Below are positions 6,679-10,527 of a DNA stretch of 10,527 nucleotides, one piece after another. The first letter of the stretch is position 1. The number at the start of each line of letters is the position of its first letter. The DNA is taken from assembly GCA_031269405.1 (NCBI GenBank), contig JAISZE010000009.1:1-10527 (forward strand), read 5' to 3'. The stretch is from Treponema sp. (GTDB lineage: Bacteria > Spirochaetota > Spirochaetia > Treponematales > Breznakiellaceae). Under the pieces are notes generated by a model. That model worked only from the letters and a program-made list of their open reading frames with translations, was not told the origin of the DNA and searched no databases. A program made the translations under genes and the position numbers.

Positions 6679-6741
6679 TACCCCTTATAGGTATGCGCCT
6701 TGTATTTTGGGCTATTCCAGACGCCAGATAACCTACCTTGG

Positions 6742-6948
6742 GCTAAACTTGACCCGTAGCATTTCGTGAAATACCGGGAGCGGGAAAAATTCCGGGAAAA
6801 AAATTTAGAATTCCCTGCCGGAGCGTATTGGAAGACTTGACGCTGGCGTCAAGTCTTTCCATAGCGGAGGCGGGTTCTACAAGCGTTTTTCACGGGGTTT
6901 TTCCTGCTCCCGGGCTGTCAAGAAGGTTATTTGCGAGCCAAGTTTAGC
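6742..6948. repeat. Large imperfect palindrome (fold-back element) in the convergent spacer
   Basis: The left arm (6742-6843, 102 bases) and the right arm read on the reverse strand (6948-6846, 103 bases) align almost end to end around the centre TG at 6844-6845. Both arms begin with GCTAAACTTG and end with AAGACTTGACGC. Between these, 6774-6801 matches 6913-6886 at 24 of 28 positions, and CTAT/GTAT-GGAA-type blocks match nearer the centre. Only the outer 20-25 bases after the terminal ten are poorly matched. The right end includes the stop codon of the methyltransferase gene. No target duplication is evident (left flank CTTGG, right flank TTAAC). It could be a degraded MITE-like element or a bidirectional transcript-end structure. 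Confidence 0.75.
6830..6859. terminator. Probable bidirectional terminator hairpin between convergent genes
   Basis: AAGACTTGACGC (6832-6843) and GCGTCAAGTCTT (6846-6857) form a perfect 12-bp stem around TG; a G-T and a G-C pair extend it to 14. It is the core of the large palindrome and lies between rpmE (forward) and the methyltransferase (reverse), where either transcript should end. On the forward strand the stem ends TCTTTCC, a weak T-tract; on the reverse strand a run of seven T occurs only about 25 bases further on, so efficiency is uncertain. Confidence 0.6.
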
Positions 6949-7954
6949 TTAACAGCGGGTCAAGGGTAAGCTCGTAACATGTTGGGGTCCGTTTGCCTTT
7001 AAAGTCTTCGCCGGTTAAGGCAGCTTGTAAATCCCGTATCTTAAAACCCGGAAATTCCGGGGGTAAACGGAACCCTTTAGCGCTGGAACTGAAATAGAGC
7101 CTGCCTCCGAGGGTAAGGAGCGCCAGGCACCTGCCGATGAGGCCTTTGTAATCCCGGCGTATGTCAAGGCTGGCTTTCATCTTTTTTGAATTTGAAAAGC
7201 TTGGGGGGTCCAGGATGATAAGGTCCCATGAACATCGTGCCCTCCTGGCTTCTTCAAGAAACGGAAGGACATCGGCCCTGATGAAGTTGAACCGGGAGGG
7301 CCCGGCGTTTTTTGCGTCCAGCCCGTTAAGGGCGAAGTTAACCCTGCCCCAGTCCAGGTAGGTGTTGGAGAGGTCCACCGAGTCCACCTGCCGGGCTCCC
7401 CCCAGGGCGGCGCAGACCGAAAGGGAGCAGGTATAGGCGAAGAGGTTAAGGACCCGCAAGCCCCCAGCCTGGGAGCGGAGGAGGGCCCTTTTTTTGCGGG
7501 CATCCAGAAAGAGCCCGGCGTCCAGGTAGTCCGAAAGGTTCACCTTGAACCGGGCGCCGCTTTCATGTACCGTTGTCCAGACATTGGCCTGCCCAATCCT
7601 TTCATACTGGGCTCCTCCTTCTTGCCTGCGCCTCTGGCGGCGCCGTTCTTTGAGGAATACGCGGTTAATAGGAATATCCAGGGCCTTTGAAACCGAAGCG
7701 GCCATAAGTTCCAGCCAGCGGTTTTCCTCGTCCTCATCCTTCTCGTAGGGCCTCTCGTAGAGGGCCCCTGAAACCGCATCGTTGTAGCGGTCAAGGACCA
7801 GGGGGATTTCCGGAATGTCCCTGTCGTAGAGCCGGAAGGCGTCGGTTCCTGTACGGCAGGCCCATTTGGCCAGGTGGCGGTATCGTTTGGAAAGCCTGTT
7901 GTAAAGCATTTCCGCCTGTAACGCGGCTTTTGCTTCCCGGTTTATCTCTGTCAT
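6944..7954 (-). CDS. RlmK-like class I SAM-dependent rRNA methyltransferase
   Basis: The 336-residue protein matches the C-terminal (RlmK) half of E. coli RlmKL, which makes m7G in 23S rRNA; the RlmL half is absent. Signs are NRLSKRYRHLAKWA (19-32), FRLYDRDIPEIPLVLDRY (40-57), the beta-hairpin lead-in DYLDAGLFLDARKKR (142-156), SAM-binding motif I VLNLFAYTCSLSV (168-180), SVDLSNTYLDWGR (192-204), and motif IV LDPPSF (248-253). A charged stretch KERRRQRRR (102-110) may bind RNA. Exact target is not provable from sequence. The ATG at 7954 lacks a ribosome site; an alternative ATG at 7909 follows AGGCGGAA and fits the family start. The stop lies inside the large palindrome. Confidence 0.85.
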   Translation of the reverse strand: MTEINREAKAALQAEMLYNRLSKRYRHLAKWACRTGTDAFRLYDRDIPEIPLVLDRYNDAVSGALYERPYEKDEDEENRWLELMAASVSKALDIPINRVFLKERRRQRRRQEGGAQYERIGQANVWTTVHESGARFKVNLSDYLDAGLFLDARKKRALLRSQAGGLRVLNLFAYTCSLSVCAALGGARQVDSVDLSNTYLDWGRVNFALNGLDAKNAGPSRFNFIRADVLPFLEEARRARCSWDLIILDPPSFSNSKKMKASLDIRRDYKGLIGRCLALLTLGGRLYFSSSAKGFRLPPEFPGFKIRDLQAALTGEDFKGKRTPTCYELTLDPLLS

Positions 7955-7974
7955 ACAATATGTTATAATACCCT
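7955..7974. promoter_or_regulatory. Compact divergent promoter with shared -10 region
   Basis: Only 20 bases separate the two divergent start codons. The forward strand has a perfect TATAAT at 7964-7969, five bases before the ATG at 7975. The reverse strand reads TATTAT at 7970-7965, sharing the TTATAA core, ten bases before the ATG at 7954. Neither start has a Shine-Dalgarno-like sequence. A start site 6-8 bases after each -10 would give forward transcripts beginning at or next to the ATG and reverse ones with about a 3-base leader. TTTATC (7941-7946) is a poor -35 for the forward direction at 17-base spacing. Confidence 0.55.
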
Positions 7975-9264
7975 ATGAAACAGAAAATAGTAGTGCTTTC
8001 TGCGGACGCCATGGTTTATGAGGATCTCGCGTATCTTGAAACCCTTCCGAATTACAAAAAATATCTCCATAACGGGGCGCTTATAAAATCGGTCAGGACT
8101 ATCTATCCTACCGTTACTTATCCCGCGCATGTAAGTATGGCTTCAGGGACCCGTCCGGCAAAGCACGGGGTTCCGGGCAACTATGAACTTCAGCCTGGAA
8201 ATCTTGCCCCTCCCTGGTACTGGTTTCACGACGCGGTTAAGACCCCCGATATTTTTGACACCGCTCGGAAAGGGGGGCTTTCTACCGCTTCCGTATTCTG
8301 GCCTGTTACCGGAAACCATCCTTCCATTGATTATCTTATCGACGAATACTGGACCCAGGGGCCCGGGGACACCATGGAAGCGGCCTTTGCCCGTTCGGGA
8401 TCGAAACCTGAAATGCTGGAAATCATCTCCCGCTATTCATCTAATGTCAAAGAGCGGGTCCACCCTTCTGCGGATTACCTCGTTATAGGCTGCGCCTGCG
8501 ACATCATCAAACAGTACCAGCCAGATCTCCTCATGATACACCCTGCGAATATTGACGGTGCCAGGCACGAGTACGGCCTCTTTAACGAAAAGATAAACAA
8601 GGCCATTGAGGATACTGATCGCTGGATAGGAGAACTAATGGAAGCCCTGGATTACGCCGGTATCAGGGAGGAAACCAATTTTTTCCTTGTAAGCGATCAC
8701 GGCCAGTTGGACATCACCAGGGTGATAAACCTCAATGTAATGCTTGCGGACAAAGGGCTCATCCGTTCAGACAGCAAAGGGAACCTTTCAGGCTGGGACG
8801 CCTACTGTCTTTCCAACGGGATGTCGGCCTTGGTGTACCTGAAGGATCCTGACAATCGGAAGGTTTATCAAAAAACCCGGGACCTCCTGCTGCATCTCTG
8901 TGGCGAAGGGATCTACGGAATCAGCCGGGTTTTTTCAGAGCCGGAGATACGGGCGCAGGAAGGGCTGGGCGGCTCTTTTTCGTTTGTACTGGAAACAGAC
9001 GGCTATACCTCTTTTGGCGATGACTGGAAGCGGCCTATTGTAAAGAACTTTGATGCTTCTGATTACCGCTACGGCAGGGCCACCCACGGCTACCTTCCTG
9101 ATAAGGGACCCCAGCCGTTGCTGGCAGCCCGGGGGCCGGGCATACGGGACGGGGTTGTTCTGGAAAAGGGCCGTATAATAGACGAAGCCCCTACATACGC
9201 GAAACTCCTGGGCCTGGAACTGCCTGACGCTGAAGGCGAAGCAATCGGCGAAATTCTGGCTTGA
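7975..9264 (+). CDS. Alkaline phosphatase-superfamily type I phosphodiesterase/nucleotide pyrophosphatase
   Basis: The 429-residue protein has the full two-metal site of the NPP family: Asp11 in LSADAM, a nucleophile threonine (probably Thr48, in YPTVTYPAH), Asp194 and His198 in NIDGARHEYG, Asp241-His242 in VSDHGQ, and His371 in ATHGYLP. SGTRPAKHGV (57-66) is the usual continuation of the nucleophile motif. Such enzymes cleave phosphodiester or pyrophosphate bonds; the substrate cannot be told from sequence. There is no signal peptide or membrane segment, so it should act in the cytoplasm, unlike many exported members. The start at 7975 is required because Asp11 lies close to it. It is transcribed away from the methyltransferase gene. 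Confidence 0.88.
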   Translation: MKQKIVVLSADAMVYEDLAYLETLPNYKKYLHNGALIKSVRTIYPTVTYPAHVSMASGTRPAKHGVPGNYELQPGNLAPPWYWFHDAVKTPDIFDTARKGGLSTASVFWPVTGNHPSIDYLIDEYWTQGPGDTMEAAFARSGSKPEMLEIISRYSSNVKERVHPSADYLVIGCACDIIKQYQPDLLMIHPANIDGARHEYGLFNEKINKAIEDTDRWIGELMEALDYAGIREETNFFLVSDHGQLDITRVINLNVMLADKGLIRSDSKGNLSGWDAYCLSNGMSALVYLKDPDNRKVYQKTRDLLLHLCGEGIYGISRVFSEPEIRAQEGLGGSFSFVLETDGYTSFGDDWKRPIVKNFDASDYRYGRATHGYLPDKGPQPLLAARGPGIRDGVVLEKGRIIDEAPTYAKLLGLELPDAEGEAIGEILA

Positions 9265-9305
9265 CTCCCCAGGGAGCCTCTCAAGGCGCTGTCCGGGCCG
9301 CCGGA
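9265..9305. terminator. Short hairpins between convergent genes, possible terminators
   Basis: The spacer between the phosphodiesterase and nth stops holds CTCCC-CA-GGGAG (9265-9276), directly after the TGA, and TCCGG-GCCG-CCGGA (9292-9305). Both stems are only 5 bp and lack T-runs on either strand, so they are weak candidates for ending the two convergent transcripts. Confidence 0.3.
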
Positions 9306-9316
9306 TAAACCAGGCC

Positions 9317-9970
9317 CTAGGCAGGCAGCGCGGAAGAGGGACAGAGTTCCTGTACCGGACAGACGCCGCAGCCAGGTTTTCGGGCATGGCAGACCTCCCG
9401 GCCAAACCGGTTTAAGACATGGCTTGTTTCGATCCATTTCCCTTTAGGCGTCAGGATGGCCATCTGTTTTTCGATCTCCTCAGGGCGGCTGGAACTGGCA
9501 AAACCCAGGCGGTTTGTTACCCTGGAAAAGTGGGTGTCTACGATAATGGCAGGCACGCCGAAGCAGGCTGACAGCACCACTGACGCGGTCTTTCTCCCGG
9601 CTCCCGGAAGCGCCGTGAGTTCTTCCATGGTACACGGGATCGCCCCCTGGTGTTTGTCCCTGATCTGCCTGGAAAGAGCTTTTATGTTATGGGCCTTTGC
9701 CCTGAAGAACCCTGTGGAATGAACGATACGTTCCAGTTCCGCCAGAGGGGCCTCTGCCAGCGCGTTGCAGTCGGGAAAATGGTTGAAAAGCACGGGGGTC
9801 ACAAGGTTGACCGCCGCGTCGGTGCACTGCGCTGCCAGGACAGTGGCCACCAGAAGCTGGAACGGCGAGTTGTAATCGAGGAGGGGCCGGTGATCCGGGT
9901 AGCAGGGACCCAGGACGGCCATAACCTGAATAAAGCGTTCGGTTTTTGCGTTTTTTGTTTCAGGAATCAT
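9317..9970 (-). CDS. nth: Endonuclease III, base-excision repair DNA glycosylase/AP lyase
   Basis: Nth removes oxidised pyrimidines and nicks the abasic site. The 217-residue product contains the helix-hairpin-helix LPGAGRKTASVVL with catalytic Lys127, catalytic Asp145 in IIVDTHFSRVTNRLG, and the four iron-sulphur ligands Cys194, Cys201, Cys204 and Cys210 in C-x6-C-x2-C-x5-C spacing. VATVLAAQCTDAAVN (41-55) is the typical N-terminal helix. The frame extends upstream past 9970, but family length and the MIPETKNAKTERF opening favour ATG at 9970, five bases after a TATACT box. There is no good ribosome site, so the mRNA may be leaderless. It diverges from ileS. Confidence 0.93.
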   Translation of the reverse strand: MIPETKNAKTERFIQVMAVLGPCYPDHRPLLDYNSPFQLLVATVLAAQCTDAAVNLVTPVLFNHFPDCNALAEAPLAELERIVHSTGFFRAKAHNIKALSRQIRDKHQGAIPCTMEELTALPGAGRKTASVVLSACFGVPAIIVDTHFSRVTNRLGFASSSRPEEIEKQMAILTPKGKWIETSHVLNRFGREVCHARKPGCGVCPVQELCPSSALPA

Positions 9971-9975
9971 AGCCC

Positions 9976-9989
9976 AGTATACACTGTAT
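9976..9989 (-). promoter_or_regulatory. Probable -10 element and small palindrome upstream of nth
   Basis: On the reverse strand TATACT (9981-9976) lies five bases before the nth ATG, the same spacing as TATAAT before the phosphodiesterase ATG. It overlaps ATACA-C-TGTAT (9979-9989, forward strand), an 11-base perfect palindrome that could be a repressor site. No convincing -35 is visible (TTCGCT at 17-base spacing matches 3 of 6). Confidence 0.4.
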
Positions 9990-10007
9990 GTAACGCTGAG
10001 CGAAAGG

Positions 10008-10049
10008 TTGTACTGGTATGGGTTTCCGTGGCATAATAATGGGCATAAT
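10008..10049 (+). promoter_or_regulatory. Candidate ileS promoter with duplicated GCATAAT
   Basis: CATAAT at 10032-10037 matches TATAAT at five of six positions and lies 18 bases after TTGTAC (10008-10013), a weak -35. A second copy of GCATAAT begins at 10043, twelve bases after the first, giving an alternative -10 without a clear -35. The leader would be about 30 bases. I see no T-box structure, which would need a much longer leader. Confidence 0.4.
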
Positions 10050-10072
10050 TTTTCAGAACCGGAGGAGCTGCG

Positions 10073-10527
10073 GTGTATCAAAGCGTCGATCCTAAAGTAC
10101 ATTTTCCCAAACTGGAAGAAGAGATACTTGCCTTTTGGGAGAAAAACCATATATTTGAAAAATCCGTTTCCCGGCGTGAGGGCGGCGAGGAGTTTGTCTT
10201 TTACGACGGCCCTCCCTTCGCCACCGGGCTGCCCCATTTCGGCCACTTTTCCCCGAATACCATAAAAGACATTATCCCCAGGTATCAAACCATGAAGGGG
10301 AAAAAGGTGGAGCGCCGCTTCGGTTGGGACTGCCACGGCCTCCCGGTAGAGAACCTCATCGAAAAGGAATTGGGCCTCAATTCCAAAACCGACATTGAGC
10401 GCTTCGGGGTGGCCCGTTTCAACGAAGCCTGCCGTGCCTCTGTGCTGCGCTACGTCAAAGAGTGGCGCTATGTTATCACCCGGCTGGGGCGCTGGGTGGA
10501 TTTTGACAACGACTACAAGACCATGGA
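10073..10527 (+). CDS. ileS: Isoleucyl-tRNA synthetase, N-terminal part, eukaryote-like type
   Basis: The frame is open from GTG at 10073 to the window end (151 complete codons); the rest of the protein, normally over 1000 residues, lies outside. IleRS charges tRNA-Ile. The class I signature reads PHFGH (54-58, a HIGH variant), preceded by [11 protein letters not shown] (43-53) and followed by [20 protein letters not shown] and [10 protein letters not shown] (84-93). These variants belong to the eukaryote-like IleRS group also found in spirochaetes, not to the E. coli type, which reads HDGPPYANG and HIGH. Members of that group are typically less sensitive to mupirocin. The GTG start has a strong GGAGGAG (10061-10067) five bases upstream. 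The N-terminus ([21 protein letters not shown]) is family-like. Confidence 0.95.
   Translation, partial: MYQSVDPKVHFPKLEEEILAFWEKNHIFEKSVSRREGGEEFVFYDGPPFATGLPHFGHFSPNTIKDIIPRYQTMKGKKVERRFGWDCHGLPVENLIEKELGLNSKTDIERFGVARFNEACRASVLRYVKEWRYVITRLGRWVDFDNDYKTM

Noticed and set aside
6678..6694. ATACC...GGTAT inverted repeat after the rpmE stop
   Set aside because: Only five base pairs with a seven-base loop and no T-run; too weak to call a terminator.
9971..10336. Longer nth reading frame extending upstream of 9970
   Set aside because: The extension would run into the ileS coding region on the other strand, and the N-terminal sequence is not like endonuclease III.
1..10527. CRISPR array, tRNA or rRNA genes, toxin-antitoxin pairs, phage or transposase genes, defence systems
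   Set aside because: No regularly spaced direct repeats, no recognisable tRNA cloverleaf, and no open frame with transposase, nuclease-effector or toxin motifs were seen by eye; the palindrome at 6742-6948 encodes no protein.

Overview
The window looks like a chromosomal housekeeping region of a spirochaete, most likely a moderately GC-rich Treponema. Three things suggest this: the run rpsT - HU - lnt followed by rho - rpmE (from memory, similar to the order in Treponema pallidum), a Rho protein with a long charged N-terminal extension, and an isoleucyl-tRNA synthetase of the eukaryote-like type known from spirochaetes. The genus is an inference; no rRNA or tRNA is present to test it.

Layout, left to right. 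1-162 is the 3' end of a possible TPR-type protein. A candidate promoter then leads to a 56-residue zinc-ribbon protein (288-458). A strong hairpin separates this from a compact forward block: rpsT with a TTG start (537-812), an HU-type DNA-binding protein (844-1158), lnt (1155-2837), a response regulator with a helical C-terminal half (2866-3543), a bactofilin (3546-3962) and a PncC/CinA-C amidase (3955-4458). Several of these overlap by 4-8 bases or lie only a few bases apart, so they are probably co-transcribed and translationally coupled. After an AT-rich spacer come rho (4562-6397) and rpmE (6475-6678). A 265-bp convergent spacer follows, most of it one large imperfect palindrome (6742-6948). 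Next is a reverse-strand RlmK-like methyltransferase (6944-7954). It diverges, with only 20 bp between start codons, from a forward phosphodiesterase of the alkaline phosphatase superfamily (7975-9264). A reverse-strand endonuclease III gene (nth, 9317-9970) and the 5' end of ileS (from 10073) close the window.

Functionally the region covers ribosome assembly (S20, L31, an rRNA methyltransferase), tRNA charging, termination and nucleoid organisation (Rho, HU), base-excision repair (Nth), NAD salvage (PncC), and cell-envelope or cytoskeleton work (Lnt, bactofilin, response regulator). I see no CRISPR array, phage module, toxin-antitoxin pair or evident defence system. The most unusual items are the ~207-bp fold-back element after rpmE, the very short divergent promoter region whose genes look leaderless, the AT-hook-like repeats in the Rho extension, and the small zinc-ribbon gene before rpsT. 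No stretch over 300 bases lacks a gene.
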